Under the pieces are notes generated by a model. The model did not search any database. It was given only the letters and a program-made list of their open reading frames with translations, and had not been told where the DNA came from. A stretch of 64,000 nt of DNA, taken from contig NZ_CP125619.1 of NCBI RefSeq assembly GCF_030053115.1, positions 5,219,501 through 5,283,500 of the forward strand. The letters are read 5' to 3'. Positions 54,088 to 64,000 of this stretch are shown here, piece after piece. Position numbers and translations under genes: made by a program. Source of the DNA: Pseudomonas svalbardensis (GTDB taxonomy: Bacteria; Pseudomonadota; Gammaproteobacteria; Pseudomonadales; Pseudomonadaceae). The first letter of the stretch is position 1. Each line of letters starts with the position of its first letter.

Positions 54088-55373
54088 TGCGGTTTTTTAT
54101 CCGAAAAGCTATCCGATGAGCCCTCATTGAGGGCAAAGAGTTCCTGGGCCATGGCCAGCGCATCGAGGCGGCCTTCGGCAGAAAGCTTTTTCAACTGTAC
54201 GCTCGGTGCGTGCAAGAGTTTGTTGGTCAGGCCCCGCGCCAGTTGCACCAGCACGTCTTCGGCGCTGCTGCCGTTGGCCAGCATGCGTTGGGCCTTCTGC
54301 AATTCTTCGTCGCGCATGCGCTCACTTTGTTGGCGATAGGCCTTAAGCACATCCACCGCCGCCAGCTCACGCAGGCGGACCATGAAATCTTCGGCACCGA
54401 TCGAGACCATCTCTTCCGCCGCTTGGGCTGCGCCCTGGCGACTCTTGAGGTTCTCGGCGACCACTTCATGGAGATCGTCGACGCTATAAAGGTAGACGTC
54501 GTCCAGTTCGCCGACTTCCGGCTCGATATCCCGGGGAACGGCGATGTCTACCATGAAGATCGGTTTGTGTTTGCGCAGCTTCAGGGCGCTTTCCACCGCG
54601 CCTTTACCGAGAATCGGCAACTGGCTGGCGGTGGAACTGATAACGATGTCACTGCGCACCAGTTCCGCCGGGATGTCCGAAAGCAACACCGCGTGGGCGC
54701 CGAACTGCTCGGCCAGAATGCTCGCGCGCTCCAGAGTGCGGTTGGCAACGACGATGCGCTTTACACCCAGTTCGTGCAGATGACGGGCGACCAGGGTGAT
54801 GGTCTCGCCGGCGCCGATCAGCAAGGCCTGGCTGCGTTGCAGGTCGCTGAAAATCTGTTTCGCCAGACTGACCGCGGCAAACGCCACAGACACCGGGTTC
54901 TCGCCGATGGCGGTGTCGGTGCGCACCTGTTTGGCCGCATTGAACGTCGCCTGGAACAGTCGCCCGAGCAACGGACCGATGGTGCCGGCCTCGCGGGCCA
55001 CGGCGTAGGCCGATTTCATCTGACCGAGAATCTGCGGTTCGCCCAACACCAGCGAATCAAGCCCGGAGGCCACCCGCATCATGTGACGAACTGCCGCATC
55101 ATCTTCGTGCACATAAGCACTCGCGCGCAGCTCTTCGAGGCTCAAATGGTGATAATCGGCCAGCCAGCGCAATATGATGTCTGCCGAAAGGTGATCCTGT
55201 TCTATATAGAGTTCACTGCGATTGCAGGTGGAGAGGATCGCAGCTTCGCGGCTGTCGGTGAGTCGGCAGAGCTGCTGCAAGGCCTCCACCAGCTGCTCAG
55301 GGGTAAAGGCCACGCGCTCGCGGACGTCTACTGAAGCAGTCTTGTGGTTAATACCGAGTGCAAGGAAGGCCAT
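54084..55373 (-). CDS. hemA: Glutamyl-tRNA reductase
   Basis: A 429-residue NADPH-dependent enzyme making glutamate-1-semialdehyde, the first step of C5 tetrapyrrole synthesis. Catalytic Cys50 is in [12 protein letters not shown] Rossmann domain follows ([16 protein letters not shown]). It is the first gene of the operon and overlaps prfA by 4 bp. Confidence 0.97.
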   Translation of the reverse strand: MAFLALGINHKTASVDVRERVAFTPEQLVEALQQLCRLTDSREAAILSTCNRSELYIEQDHLSADIILRWLADYHHLSLEELRASAYVHEDDAAVRHMMRVASGLDSLVLGEPQILGQMKSAYAVAREAGTIGPLLGRLFQATFNAAKQVRTDTAIGENPVSVAFAAVSLAKQIFSDLQRSQALLIGAGETITLVARHLHELGVKRIVVANRTLERASILAEQFGAHAVLLSDIPAELVRSDIVISSTASQLPILGKGAVESALKLRKHKPIFMVDIAVPRDIEPEVGELDDVYLYSVDDLHEVVAENLKSRQGAAQAAEEMVSIGAEDFMVRLRELAAVDVLKAYRQQSERMRDEELQKAQRMLANGSSAEDVLVQLARGLTNKLLHAPSVQLKKLSAEGRLDALAMAQELFALNEGSSDSFSDKKPQ

Positions 55374-55555
55374 TCAAGGTCGCTGATAGTGACGTGAAGC
55401 CGGCAATTGTCCTACTTCGACAGAGCCAGAACAACTACCGCTGACTATTGTCCCAATGACCTGCCTCTATAAAGGCACCGATTGAGACTCGGTTATGTTT
55501 GGCTGAAGGCTTGTGTCATGATGATCCGACCGCAGGTTAGTCGTCCTCTTCCTAT

Positions 55556-57280
55556 ATGAATAGATCTTCCGCGTTGCTCCTCGCTTTTGTCTTCCTCAGC
55601 GGCTGCCAGGCCTTGGCACCCGTTTCGTCGGACGGTACGCCGCCGGTCGAAGACAGCACTCCGGCCCCTGAAAAGCCCAAGGTTTACAGCTCATTCAGTG
55701 AAGAAACCGTCTTCAGTCTGTTGAGCGCCGAACTGGCTGGCCAACGCAATCGTTTCGACATTGCCCTGGACAACTACGTCACCCAGGCGATCAATACTCA
55801 GGATCCGGGCATCTCCGAGCGGGCATTCCGTATCGCCGAATACCTGGGCGCCGATCAGGCTGCCCTGGACACCGCATTGATCTGGGCGAAAAACGCCCCG
55901 GACGACCTCGAGGCGCAACGGGCCGCTGCCGTGCAACTGGCTCGTGCCGGGCGTTATGACGACTCCATGGTCTATATGGAGAAAGTCCTGCAAGGCAAGG
56001 GCGACACGCATTTCGACTTCCTCGCCCTGTCTGCGGCCGATACCGACCAGGACACGCGCAACGGCTTGATGAAAAGTTTTGACCGTTTGTTGCAGCGCCA
56101 TCCGAACAACAGTCAGCTGATTTTCGGCAAAGCCTTGCTCCTGCAACAGGACGGTGACGCCAAGGGTGCGCTGGGCCTGCTGGAAGACAATCCACCGGAC
56201 GACGGCGAAATAGCGCCAATCCTGCTGCGCGCGCGCCTGCTGCAAACCCTCAATCGTGGCGATGAAGCGTTGCCGCTGCTGCAAAAAAGTATCAAGAAGT
56301 ACCCGGACGACAAACGCCTGCGCCTGACTTACGCGCGCATGCTGGTTGAACAGGACCGCATGGACGACGCCAAAGCCGAGTTTTCGAGCCTGGTTCAGCA
56401 GTACCCCGAAGACGATGAACTGCGTTATTCCCTGGCGCTGGTCTGCCTGGAGGCCAAGGCCTGGGATGAGGCCAAGGGCTACCTGGAAGACCTGATTGCC
56501 CGGGAAAGCCACGTCGATTCGGCTCACTTGAACCTCGGTCGTATCGCTGAAGAGCGCAACGACCCTCAAGCCGCGTTGATCGAGTACGCCCAGGTCGGCC
56601 CGGGCAACGATTACCTGCCAGCGCAATTGCGTCAGGCCGATATCCTGATGAACAACGGCAAGACAGCCGAAGCCCAAAGCCGTCTGGCTGCGGAGCGCGA
56701 TGAGCAGCCCGATTACGCGATTCAGTTGTATTTGATCGAAGCCGAAACCTTGTCCGCCAATAAACAGCCCGACAAGGCCTGGAATGTATTGAAGCAAGCC
56801 TTGCAGCAATACCCGGACGATCTGAATCTGCTGTACACCCGCGCCATGCAAGCGGAAAAACGCAATGACCTGGCGCAGATGGAAAAAGACCTGCGCCTGA
56901 TCATCAAGCGCGATCCGGACAACGCGATGGCATTGAACGCCCTCGGTTACACCCTGTCCGACCGTACGACGCGCTACGCCGAAGCCAAGACCTTGATCGA
57001 ACAGGCGCACCGAATCAATCCGGAAGACCCGGCGGTACTCGACAGTCTCGGCTGGGTGAATTTCCGCATCGGCAATCTCGACGAAGCCGAACGCCTGCTG
57101 CGCCAGGCGCTGGAGCGCTTCCCCGATCAGGAAGTCGCCGCGCACCTGGGTGAAGTCCTGTGGGCCAATGGCAAGCAACGGGAAGCCAAACAAATCTGGA
57201 GCAAGTTCCTTAAGGAGCAGCCCGACAGCCCCATCCTGCGCAGCACCATCAAGCGCCTGACCGGATCAGAGACTCTTTAA
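55556..57280 (+). CDS. TPR-repeat outer-membrane lipoprotein
   Basis: A 574-residue lipoprotein with signal peptide [14 protein letters not shown] (Cys17) and about ten tetratricopeptide repeats from residue 60 to the end, with the last helices containing [24 protein letters not shown] split by other repeats. It is divergent from hemA and 4 bp upstream of lolB. No strong ribosome-binding site is visible at the chosen ATG. Confidence 0.87.
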   Translation: MNRSSALLLAFVFLSGCQALAPVSSDGTPPVEDSTPAPEKPKVYSSFSEETVFSLLSAELAGQRNRFDIALDNYVTQAINTQDPGISERAFRIAEYLGADQAALDTALIWAKNAPDDLEAQRAAAVQLARAGRYDDSMVYMEKVLQGKGDTHFDFLALSAADTDQDTRNGLMKSFDRLLQRHPNNSQLIFGKALLLQQDGDAKGALGLLEDNPPDDGEIAPILLRARLLQTLNRGDEALPLLQKSIKKYPDDKRLRLTYARMLVEQDRMDDAKAEFSSLVQQYPEDDELRYSLALVCLEAKAWDEAKGYLEDLIARESHVDSAHLNLGRIAEERNDPQAALIEYAQVGPGNDYLPAQLRQADILMNNGKTAEAQSRLAAERDEQPDYAIQLYLIEAETLSANKQPDKAWNVLKQALQQYPDDLNLLYTRAMQAEKRNDLAQMEKDLRLIIKRDPDNAMALNALGYTLSDRTTRYAEAKTLIEQAHRINPEDPAVLDSLGWVNFRIGNLDEAERLLRQALERFPDQEVAAHLGEVLWANGKQREAKQIWSKFLKEQPDSPILRSTIKRLTGSETL

Positions 57281-57284
57281 GATT

Positions 57285-57902
57285 ATGTTTTTGCGCCACC
57301 TCATTGTTTTCAGTTTCATCGCCCTGCTCGCCGGTTGCGCGGGCTTCGGTGCCCGCGAATCAGTCCAGGGTCAAGGCAACACGGCCCAATGGCGCGAGTA
57401 CAAACAGCAACTGACCAGCCTCGACGGCTGGCAGATCAACGGCAAGATCGGCATTCGCGCCCCGAAAGACTCGGGCAGCGGCACGTTGTTCTGGCTGCAG
57501 CGACAGGATTACTACGACATTCGCCTCTCCGGCCCCTTGGGTCGTGGCGCCGCACGCCTGACCGGCCGCCCCGGCAAGGTCTCGCTGGAAGTTGCCAACC
57601 AGGGCCGCTATGAAGCGCCGACGCCTGAAGTGTTGGTCGAAGAACAGCTGGGCTGGAAGTTACCGGTGTCCAATCTGGCCTGGTGGGTTCGCGGGCTCCC
57701 GGCCCCGGACAGCAAAAGCCGTCTGACGCTCGATGCCGACAGCCGCCTGGCCAATCTTGAGCAGGATGGCTGGCAGGTCGAATACCTCAGCTATGCCGAG
57801 CAAAATGGCATTTGGCTGCCCGAGCGGATCAAACTGCACGGCACCGACCTTGACGTCACGCTGGTGATCAAGGAATGGCAACCTCGCAAACTGGGGCAGT
57901 GA
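57285..57902 (+). CDS. lolB: Outer-membrane lipoprotein-receptor LolB
   Basis: A 205-residue lipoprotein with lipobox LLAGC (Cys18). It receives lipoproteins from LolA and inserts them into the outer membrane. The [20 protein letters not shown] region is typical. It lies 4 bp after the TPR gene and 2 bp before ispE. Confidence 0.93.
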   Translation: MFLRHLIVFSFIALLAGCAGFGARESVQGQGNTAQWREYKQQLTSLDGWQINGKIGIRAPKDSGSGTLFWLQRQDYYDIRLSGPLGRGAARLTGRPGKVSLEVANQGRYEAPTPEVLVEEQLGWKLPVSNLAWWVRGLPAPDSKSRLTLDADSRLANLEQDGWQVEYLSYAEQNGIWLPERIKLHGTDLDVTLVIKEWQPRKLGQ

Positions 57903-57904
57903 AC

Positions 57905-58756
57905 ATGACCGCTCCGCGCTTGACGCTGCCCTCCCCGGCCAAACTCAATCTGATGCTGCACATCCTCGGGCGCCGTGAAGACGGTTATCACGAGTTGCAG
58001 ACTATTTTTCAGTTTCTCGATTATGGCGATGAAATCACGTTCGCCGTTCGTGATGACGGTGTGATTCGACTGCACACCGAATTCGATGGCGTTCCTCACG
58101 ACAGCAATCTGATTGTTCGAGCTGCAAAAAAACTTCAGGAGCAATCCGGTTGTTCGCTCGGTATCGACATCTGGATCGAAAAAATTCTGCCCATGGGCGG
58201 TGGAATCGGTGGCGGCAGTTCAAATGCCGCGACGACTTTGCTCGGCCTCAATCATCTTTGGCAACTGGGTTGGGATGAGGATCGGCTGGCCACTTTGGGC
58301 CTGACGCTTGGCGCGGACGTCCCGGTTTTCGTACGTGGGCACGCGGCTTTTGCCGAAGGCGTGGGGGAGAAACTGACCCCTGTAGACCCCGAAGAACCGT
58401 GGTATCTCGTGCTTGTGCCGCAAGTCTCTGTAAGTACAGCAGAAATTTTTTCAGATCCGTTGTTGACACGTAACTCTTCTCCCATTAAAGTGCGCCCCGT
58501 TCCCAAGGGAAACAGTCGAAATGACTGCTTACCGGTGGTAGCAAGGCGTTATCCAGATGTACGTAACGCATTGAATTTGTTAGGTAAATTTACCGAAGCA
58601 AAACTCACCGGAACTGGAAGTTGTGTGTTTGGGGGCTTCCCAAGCAAAGCTGAAGCTGATAAAGTCTCGGCCCTTCTTACAGAGACCCTTACAGGGTTTG
58701 TAGCAAAGGGAAGCAACATTTCGATGTTGCATCGCAAGCTGCAAAGTCTGCTCTAA
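57905..58756 (+). CDS. ispE: 4-diphosphocytidyl-2-C-methyl-D-erythritol kinase
   Basis: A 283-residue GHMP kinase of the MEP isoprenoid pathway. ATP motif [20 protein letters not shown] (about residues 96-115) and N-terminus [19 protein letters not shown] are intact. ATG at 57905 is chosen as it follows the LolB stop by 2 bp. Third gene of the TPR-lolB-ispE operon, with tRNA-Gln next. Confidence 0.95.
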   Translation: MTAPRLTLPSPAKLNLMLHILGRREDGYHELQTIFQFLDYGDEITFAVRDDGVIRLHTEFDGVPHDSNLIVRAAKKLQEQSGCSLGIDIWIEKILPMGGGIGGGSSNAATTLLGLNHLWQLGWDEDRLATLGLTLGADVPVFVRGHAAFAEGVGEKLTPVDPEEPWYLVLVPQVSVSTAEIFSDPLLTRNSSPIKVRPVPKGNSRNDCLPVVARRYPDVRNALNLLGKFTEAKLTGTGSCVFGGFPSKAEADKVSALLTETLTGFVAKGSNISMLHRKLQSLL

Positions 58757-58793
58757 AAGGAATCGAGTACTGGGTACTCGTTGCAACAGATAC

Positions 58794-58868
58794 AGGGGCG
58801 TCGCCAAGCGGTAAGGCAGCAGGTTTTGATCCTGCCATGCGTTGGTTCGAATCCAGCCGCCCCTGCCA
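58794..58868 (+). tRNA. tRNA-Gln (anticodon TTG)
   Basis: A 75-nt tRNA with encoded CCA. Acceptor AGGGGCG pairs with CGCCCCT, the anticodon loop TTTTGAT holds TTG at 58826-58828, and the T arm GTTCGAATC is canonical. Sits between ispE and prs, as I recall from other Pseudomonas. Confidence 0.97.
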
Positions 58869-58913
58869 TTTTCTATACTCATCCAGGTTACCCTCAGCCT
58901 CTAGGTACTGCGC

Positions 58914-59855
58914 GTGTCCAAGATGATGGTCTTTACGGGGAACGCTAACCCCGATCTGGCTCGGCGTGTTGTACGTCAGCTGCATATCCCTCTCGGTGAC
59001 ATCTCTGTCGGAAAGTTCTCCGACGGCGAAATTACTGCCGAGATCAATGAAAACGTCCGCGGTAAAGATGTCTTCATTATTCAGCCGACTTGCGCTCCGA
59101 CCAACGATAACCTGATGGAACTGGTAGTGATGGCTGATGCCTTCCGCCGCTCCTCGGCTACTCGTATCACTGCTGTTATTCCTTACTTTGGTTATGCCCG
59201 TCAGGATCGCCGTCCGCGTTCCGCACGTGTGGCTATCAGCGCGAAAGTCGTTGCTGACATGCTTACCGTAGTCGGCATTGACCGTGTTCTCACGGTTGAT
59301 CTGCATGCTGACCAAATCCAGGGTTTCTTCGATATTCCGGTAGATAACATCTACGGCTCCCCGGTATTGGTGGATGACATTGAAGATCAGCGCTTCGAAA
59401 ACCTGATGATCGTGTCCCCGGACATTGGCGGCGTCGTGCGTGCACGTGCTGTTGCCAAATCCCTGGGCGTGGATCTCGGGATCATCGACAAACGCCGTGA
59501 GAAAGCCAATCACTCTGAAGTGATGCATATCATCGGTGATGTCGAAGGGCGTACCTGTATTCTGGTCGATGACATGGTCGATACCGCCGGCACTCTGTGC
59601 CACGCGGCCAAGGCCCTGAAAGAGCATGGCGCTGCCAAGGTTTTCGCCTACTGCACACACCCTGTGCTGTCCGGTCGGGCGATCGAAAACATCGAAAATT
59701 CAATGCTGGACGAACTGGTGGTGACTAACACCATCCCGTTGTCCGCTGCTGCTCAAGCCTGCTCGCGTATCCGTCAACTGGATATCGCGCCGGTAGTTGC
59801 CGAAGCGGTTCGCCGCATCAGCAACGAAGAATCGATCAGCGCGATGTTCCGTTAA
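58914..59855 (+). CDS. prs: Ribose-phosphate pyrophosphokinase
   Basis: A 313-residue PRPP synthetase supplying the donor used by hpt and upp elsewhere in this window. GTG start followed by [19 protein letters not shown]. Active-site [14 protein letters not shown] and the PRPP loop [12 protein letters not shown] are intact. A terminator follows. Confidence 0.96.
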   Translation: MSKMMVFTGNANPDLARRVVRQLHIPLGDISVGKFSDGEITAEINENVRGKDVFIIQPTCAPTNDNLMELVVMADAFRRSSATRITAVIPYFGYARQDRRPRSARVAISAKVVADMLTVVGIDRVLTVDLHADQIQGFFDIPVDNIYGSPVLVDDIEDQRFENLMIVSPDIGGVVRARAVAKSLGVDLGIIDKRREKANHSEVMHIIGDVEGRTCILVDDMVDTAGTLCHAAKALKEHGAAKVFAYCTHPVLSGRAIENIENSMLDELVVTNTIPLSAAAQACSRIRQLDIAPVVAEAVRRISNEESISAMFR

Positions 59856-59887
59856 GGGCCCTGCCCTTCTCGAACACTTCGTTGACG

Positions 59888-59931
59888 AAAAGCGCCCCGC
59901 CCTGGCATTCCTGTCGGGGCGGGGCTTTTTT
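59888..59931 (+). terminator. Intrinsic terminator of prs
   Basis: GCCCCGCCC (59894-59902) pairs with GGGGCGGGGC (59916-59925), then TTTTTT. It lies 33 bp after the stop and 66 bp before rplY. Confidence 0.85.
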
Positions 59932-59996
59932 GCCCATATCGCCTTTAGCGCTGGTCGCAAACGCTGGGGCGAATGTGGTTATTTTGGAGATACAAC

Positions 59997-60602
59997 ATGA
60001 ACGATTTTACTCTGAATGCTGAAGTGCGTTCCGACCTGGGGAAAGGTGCGAGCCGCCGCCTGCGTCGTCTCGCAAGCCTGGTACCTGCTGTAGTTTACGG
60101 TGGCGAAAAAGCCCCTGAATCCATCAGCATGCTGGCTAAAGAAGTTGCCAAACTGCTCGAAAACGAAGCGGCTTACAGCCACATCATCGAGCTGAACGTT
60201 GGCGGCACCAAGCAAAACGTAATCATCAAAGCTCTGCAGCGTCACCCGGCCAAAGGCCACGTGATGCACGCTGACTTCGTACGCGTTGTAGCTGGCCAGA
60301 AACTGACCGCTATCGTGCCTGTACACTTTGTTGGTGAAGAAGCTCCGATCAAGAAAGGCGGCGAAATTTCGCACGTTGTTTCGGACATCGAAGTGACCTG
60401 CCTGCCGAAAGACCTGCCTGAATTCATCGAAGTCGACCTGGCTAACGCCGAAATCGGTTCGATCATTCACCTGTCTGACCTCAAAGCCCCTAAAGGCGTT
60501 GAGTTTGTTGCTCTGGCACACGGTGATGACAAGGCTGTTGCCAACGTCCACGCTCCACGTGTTGCTCCAGAAGCTACTACTGAAGAAGGCGCAGCAGAGT
60601 AA
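59997..60602 (+). CDS. rplY: 50S ribosomal protein L25 (CTC form)
   Basis: A 201-residue bL25 of the long CTC type with an extra C-terminal domain, in contrast to the 94-residue E. coli form. N-terminus [20 protein letters not shown] and the acidic tail fit. It binds 5S rRNA. GGAG ribosome-binding site is 6 nt upstream of the ATG. Confidence 0.95.
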   Translation: MNDFTLNAEVRSDLGKGASRRLRRLASLVPAVVYGGEKAPESISMLAKEVAKLLENEAAYSHIIELNVGGTKQNVIIKALQRHPAKGHVMHADFVRVVAGQKLTAIVPVHFVGEEAPIKKGGEISHVVSDIEVTCLPKDLPEFIEVDLANAEIGSIIHLSDLKAPKGVEFVALAHGDDKAVANVHAPRVAPEATTEEGAAE

Positions 60603-60685
60603 TTTCACTCTGTTCGCCGGAGTGACCGGAAACATCGCGGACTAGAGCGTAGCGAGAAAGCGGGCGAGAACGCGGAGTTTACATA

Positions 60686-60775
60686 ATGGTAAATGAGCAC
60701 TTGTCGTCCACTTTCGCCGCACTCCCTGAAGGCGGCGATGTTATCCACCACTCCAAGGAAGGGCCCCTATCGTGA
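60686..60775 (+). CDS. Putative 29-residue leader ORF overlapping pth
   Basis: ATG with GGAG 9 nt upstream encodes [19 protein letters not shown], then [10 protein letters not shown]. Its TGA overlaps the pth GTG start as GTGA. Pairing TTTAC...GTAAA (about 60677-60693) surrounds the ATG. This arrangement suggests translational coupling. No homologue known to me. Confidence 0.4.
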   Translation: MVNEHLSSTFAALPEGGDVIHHSKEGPLS

Positions 60776-61356
60776 CTGCCATCAAACTGATCGTTGGCCT
60801 GGGAAATCCAGGCGCTGAATACGAACAGACCCGGCATAACGCAGGGGCCCTTTTTGTTGAGCGCATCGCGAACGCACAAGGCGTAAACCTTGTGGCGGAT
60901 CGCAAATATTTCGGCCTGACCGGGCGCTATTCGCATCAGGGTCAGGATGTTCGTCTGCTGATTCCCACCACCTACATGAACCGCAGCGGCCAGGCCGTCG
61001 CGGCACTTGCCGGCTTCTTTCGCATTACGCCTGAAGAAATCCTGGTGGCGCATGACGAACTCGACCTGCCACCGGGCGTAGCCAAGCTCAAACAGGGCGG
61101 CGGCCATGGCGGTCACAACGGGTTGCGCGACATCATCGCGCAACTGGGCAATCAGAATACCTTTCACCGCTTGCGGCTTGGCATTGGCCACCCGGGCGTT
61201 GCCAGTATGGTTTCAAATTTCGTCCTGGGTCGTGCGCCACGCGCCGAACAGGAAAAACTCGATGCCAGCATCGACTTTGCCCTCGGCGTGCTGCCGGATA
61301 TCCTCGCCGGTGAATGGAACCGCGCGATGAAAAACCTGCACAGCCAGAAGGCCTGA
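60772..61356 (+). CDS. pth: Peptidyl-tRNA hydrolase
   Basis: A 194-residue enzyme that recycles peptidyl-tRNA by hydrolysing the ester bond. GTG start, then [21 protein letters not shown] split after Asn, with catalytic His in TRHNAG and the conserved Asp in VAHDELDLP. Follows rplY and precedes ychF (23 bp), the usual Pseudomonas order. Confidence 0.96.
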   Translation: MTAIKLIVGLGNPGAEYEQTRHNAGALFVERIANAQGVNLVADRKYFGLTGRYSHQGQDVRLLIPTTYMNRSGQAVAALAGFFRITPEEILVAHDELDLPPGVAKLKQGGGHGGHNGLRDIIAQLGNQNTFHRLRLGIGHPGVASMVSNFVLGRAPRAEQEKLDASIDFALGVLPDILAGEWNRAMKNLHSQKA

Positions 61357-61379
61357 CTCTACTCCTCGGGGAAAACACC

Positions 61380-62480
61380 ATGGGATTCAATTGCGGCATC
61401 GTCGGCCTGCCTAACGTCGGCAAGTCCACCCTGTTCAACGCCCTGACCAAATCCGGGATCGCGGCCGAGAACTTCCCCTTCTGCACCATCGAACCGAACA
61501 CCGGTATCGTGCCGATGCCGGATTCGCGTCTGGAAGCCCTGGCGGCCATCGTCAATCCAAAACGCATCTTGCCGACCACCATGGAATTCGTCGACATCGC
61601 AGGCCTGGTAGCCGGCGCCTCGAAAGGTGAAGGTCTGGGCAACAAGTTCCTCGCCAACATCCGTGAAACCGATGCCATCGCGCACGTGGTCCGCTGCTTC
61701 GAAGATGAGAACGTGATTCACGTTTCCAACAGCGTCGACCCGAAACGCGACATCGAAATCATCGACCTGGAACTGATCTTCGCCGATCTCGACAGCTGCG
61801 AGAAGCAACTGCAGAAAGTCGCTCGCAACGCCAAGGGCGGTGACAAGGACGCAGTAGTCCAGAAAGGCCTGCTGGAGCAATTGATCGCTCACTTCACCCT
61901 CGGCAAGCCTGCGCGTACGCTGATGAAGACCATGGGCGCCGACGACAAAGCGGTGATTCGTGGTTTCCACCTGCTGACCACCAAGCCGGTCATGTACATC
62001 GCCAACGTCGCTGAAGACGGTTTCGAGAACAACCCGCTGCTGGACATCGTTAAAGCCATTGCCGAAGAAGAAGGCGCCATGGTGGTTCCGGTCTGCAACA
62101 AGATCGAAGCCGAAATCGCCGAGCTGGACGACGGCGAAGAGAAAGACATGTTCCTCGAAGCTCTGGGCCTCGAAGAACCTGGCCTGAACCGTGTAATTCG
62201 CGCCGGCTACGAAATGCTGCACCTGCAGACCTACTTCACCGCCGGTGTCGAAGAAGTCCGCGCCTGGACCGTCCGCGTGGGTGCCACCGCACCACAAGCC
62301 GCTGGCGTGATCCATACCGACTTCGAAAAAGGCTTCATCCGCGCCGAAGTCATCGCCTATGACGACTTCATCCAGTACAAGGGCGAAGCCGGCACCAAAG
62401 AAGCCGGTAAATGGCGCCTGGAAGGCAAGGACTACATCGTTAAAGACGGCGACGTGATGCACTTCCGTTTCAACGTCTAA
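61380..62480 (+). CDS. ychF: Redox-regulated ribosome-associated ATPase YchF
   Basis: A 366-residue OBG-family P-loop ATPase. G1 [15 protein letters not shown] (about 9-23), G3 [16 protein letters not shown] and the C-terminal TGS domain (about 280-364) are present. It prefers ATP over GTP and is associated with ribosomes and stress response. Start at MGFNCGIVG with GGGG upstream. Confidence 0.96.
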   Translation: MGFNCGIVGLPNVGKSTLFNALTKSGIAAENFPFCTIEPNTGIVPMPDSRLEALAAIVNPKRILPTTMEFVDIAGLVAGASKGEGLGNKFLANIRETDAIAHVVRCFEDENVIHVSNSVDPKRDIEIIDLELIFADLDSCEKQLQKVARNAKGGDKDAVVQKGLLEQLIAHFTLGKPARTLMKTMGADDKAVIRGFHLLTTKPVMYIANVAEDGFENNPLLDIVKAIAEEEGAMVVPVCNKIEAEIAELDDGEEKDMFLEALGLEEPGLNRVIRAGYEMLHLQTYFTAGVEEVRAWTVRVGATAPQAAGVIHTDFEKGFIRAEVIAYDDFIQYKGEAGTKEAGKWRLEGKDYIVKDGDVMHFRFNV

Positions 62481-62507
62481 GTTATTCAGGACGAAGCACC
62501 CGCCCAA

Positions 62508-62537
62508 GAAAAAGCCGCGTTTGATACGCGGCTTTTT
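62508..62537. terminator. Bidirectional terminator after ychF
   Basis: AAAAGCCGCGT (62510-62520) pairs with ACGCGGCTTTT (62526-62536). It serves ychF and the convergent MFS gene. Confidence 0.85.
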
Positions 62538-62550
62538 TGTGCCTGTGACG

Positions 62551-63768
62551 TTAGGCCTTTTTGGTTCTTGGCAGGAAGATCGCCAGCACACCAAACAACG
62601 GCAGGAACGAACACAGGAAGTACACGTATTCGATACCGTGAACATCCGCCAGATGCCCGAGCAACGCCGCACCAATCCCGCCAAAGCCGAACATCAATCC
62701 GAAGAACACCCCGGCGATCATTCCGACATTGCCCGGCACCAGTTCTTGCGCATACACCACGATCGCCGAAAATGCTGACGCCAGGATGAAGCCGATCACG
62801 ACGCTAAGGATGCTGGTCCAGAACAGGTCGACATGAGGCAAGATCAGGGTGAACGGCGCGACGCCAAGGATCGAGAACCAGATCACCGCCTTACGCCCGA
62901 TCTTGTCGCCGATCGGCCCACCGAAGAAGGTCCCCGCCGCTACCGCACCGAGAAACAGAAACAGGTGCAACTGTGAACTGGCCACCGACAGGTCGAATTT
63001 CTCGATCAGGTAAAAGGTGAAGTAACTGGTGAAGCTGGCCATGTAGAAATACTTGGAGAACACCAGCAGCCCGAGTACCACCAGTGCACTGATCACGCGG
63101 TTCTTCGACAAGCCATGCGTCGCCGCCTGGCCTTGCTTGAGTTTGAACAGGCTCAGGTGGTTGGCGTACCAGCGGCTGATCCGATAGAGCACGAACAGCG
63201 CAAACACCGCGAACAATCCGAACCAGGCCACATGGCCCTGACCGAACGGAATGATGATCGCCGCAGCCAGCAACGGACCGAAGGCTGAGCCTGCATTGCC
63301 GCCGACCTGAAACGTCGACTGCGCCAAACCAAACCGCCCGCCAGACGCTAATCGCGCCACGCGAGAAGCTTCCGGGTGAAAGGTCGAGGAGCCGATACCG
63401 ATCAACCCTGCCGCCAGCAAAATCATCGGGAAACTGCCGACCACCGACATCATTAAAATGCCGATCAATGTGCAAACCGTCCCGGCCGGTAGCAGCCAGG
63501 GTTTGGGGTGCCGATCGGTGTAGTAACCGACCCATGGCTGCAACAGCGAAGCCGTCAGCTGGAACGTCAAAGTGATCAGGCCAACCTGGGTGAAGGTCAG
63601 GCCATAGTTGGCCTTGAGCATCGGATAGATCGACGGCAGCACCGACTGGATCAAGTCGTTGATCAAATGCGCCAGCGCCACGGCGCCGATGATGCGCATG
63701 ACCAAAGGGCTGCTTTGTGAAGTCGCGGATGCCGGCTGCGCGCCGGTCTGGACATTGCTGATAGCCAT
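62551..63768 (-). CDS. fsr: MFS exporter, Fsr (fosmidomycin resistance) family
   Basis: A 405-residue major facilitator protein with about 12 membrane segments. The first helices carry VALAHLINDLIQSVLPSIYP and the A-like motif GYYTDRHPKP, both typical of Fsr. Family members export fosmidomycin and other toxic compounds. It is monocistronic and ends 14 bp from the ychF terminator. Confidence 0.88.
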   Translation of the reverse strand: MAISNVQTGAQPASATSQSSPLVMRIIGAVALAHLINDLIQSVLPSIYPMLKANYGLTFTQVGLITLTFQLTASLLQPWVGYYTDRHPKPWLLPAGTVCTLIGILMMSVVGSFPMILLAAGLIGIGSSTFHPEASRVARLASGGRFGLAQSTFQVGGNAGSAFGPLLAAAIIIPFGQGHVAWFGLFAVFALFVLYRISRWYANHLSLFKLKQGQAATHGLSKNRVISALVVLGLLVFSKYFYMASFTSYFTFYLIEKFDLSVASSQLHLFLFLGAVAAGTFFGGPIGDKIGRKAVIWFSILGVAPFTLILPHVDLFWTSILSVVIGFILASAFSAIVVYAQELVPGNVGMIAGVFFGLMFGFGGIGAALLGHLADVHGIEYVYFLCSFLPLFGVLAIFLPRTKKA

Positions 63769-64000
63769 AAGAGTTTCCGTACAACAGATGGGTGCACACG
63801 GGCAGGTGCGTCAATGTGCCATTTTTCGGTGCAGCAGCGCCATCCCCTTAGCCTGCTAACGACTTCGATTTTCATCACTGAAAAGGTGATAGCGCAACGC
63901 CATGGTCTGAATCTTGCCTTGGTAATCTGCTTCAACGCGGCCCCTTACAAAGGGGACCGAGAATGGGAAGTTTCGCTACAGAGCCGGCCTACAGAGCTGG
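63769..64000. other. Right-edge region without a recognised gene
   Basis: 232 bp at the window edge. It probably holds the fsr promoter at its left end. No convincing CDS, tRNA or repeat is seen; a gene may begin beyond the edge. Confidence 0.4.

Overview
The window is a stretch of core chromosome from a Pseudomonas, most likely of the fluorescens/putida side of the genus. The evidence is high GC with Pseudomonas-like codon use, recognisable Pseudomonas REP elements, and gene orders that I recall from P. aeruginosa (mqo to hpt-upp-uraA-hemH, then murI-moeB-prmC-prfA-hemA // TPR-lolB-ispE-tRNA-Gln-prs-rplY-pth-ychF) and from P. putida (acyl-CoA ligase/DUF1302/DUF1329, and the photolyase cluster). 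I see no insertion sequence, prophage, CRISPR array or conjugative element. All function calls rest on motifs and family memory, because no searches were run.

Layout. 1-1.3 kb: start of petA and the rpsI-rplM ribosomal operon. 1.4-10.3 kb: housekeeping and metabolic singletons (aldo/keto reductase, LCAD-like acyl-CoA dehydrogenase, GlxA-type regulator, zapE, trpS, hydrolase, zapG-like, OmpA-like lipoprotein, MBL-fold hydrolase). 10.4-11.4 kb: an orphan PP2C phosphatase behind a 20-codon leader ORF. 11.4-19.9 kb: a lipid-related module (MalT-type LuxR regulator, DUF1329, DUF1302, AMP-ligase). 20-31.4 kb: LysE exporter, hydroxyacid dehydrogenase, rsmC, a yybP-ykoY manganese riboswitch with its GDT1-type transporter, M48 protease, chemoreceptor, a divergent YedK/HMCES protein, acyltransferase and small proteins. 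31.4-39.9 kb: mqo behind a 739-bp gene-free leader, then the hpt, upp-uraA and hemH region.

40-49.6 kb is the most interesting part. A renalase-like flavoprotein gene is followed by a nine-gene, mostly overlapping operon: RudS-type tRNA s4U desulfidase, class II LitR (MerR-type) regulator, photolyase, NTF2-like protein, SDR, FAD oxidoreductase, DUF1365, cyclopropane-fatty-acid-synthase-like methylase and DUF2878. Two exact copies of the T(G/A)TACA-N12-TGTA(C/T)A light-regulator operator flank the predicted promoter start of this operon, and a near-match lies before the flavoprotein gene. The sequence therefore reads as a light-induced photoprotection regulon combining DNA repair, tRNA de-thiolation and membrane-lipid remodelling.

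49.6-63.8 kb: YkgJ-like protein, pagL, then murI-moeB-prmC-prfA-hemA on the minus strand, diverging from TPR lipoprotein-lolB-ispE-tRNA-Gln-prs-rplY-pth-ychF on the plus strand, and an fsr-like MFS exporter. Many genes are separated by clear intrinsic terminators, listed individually.
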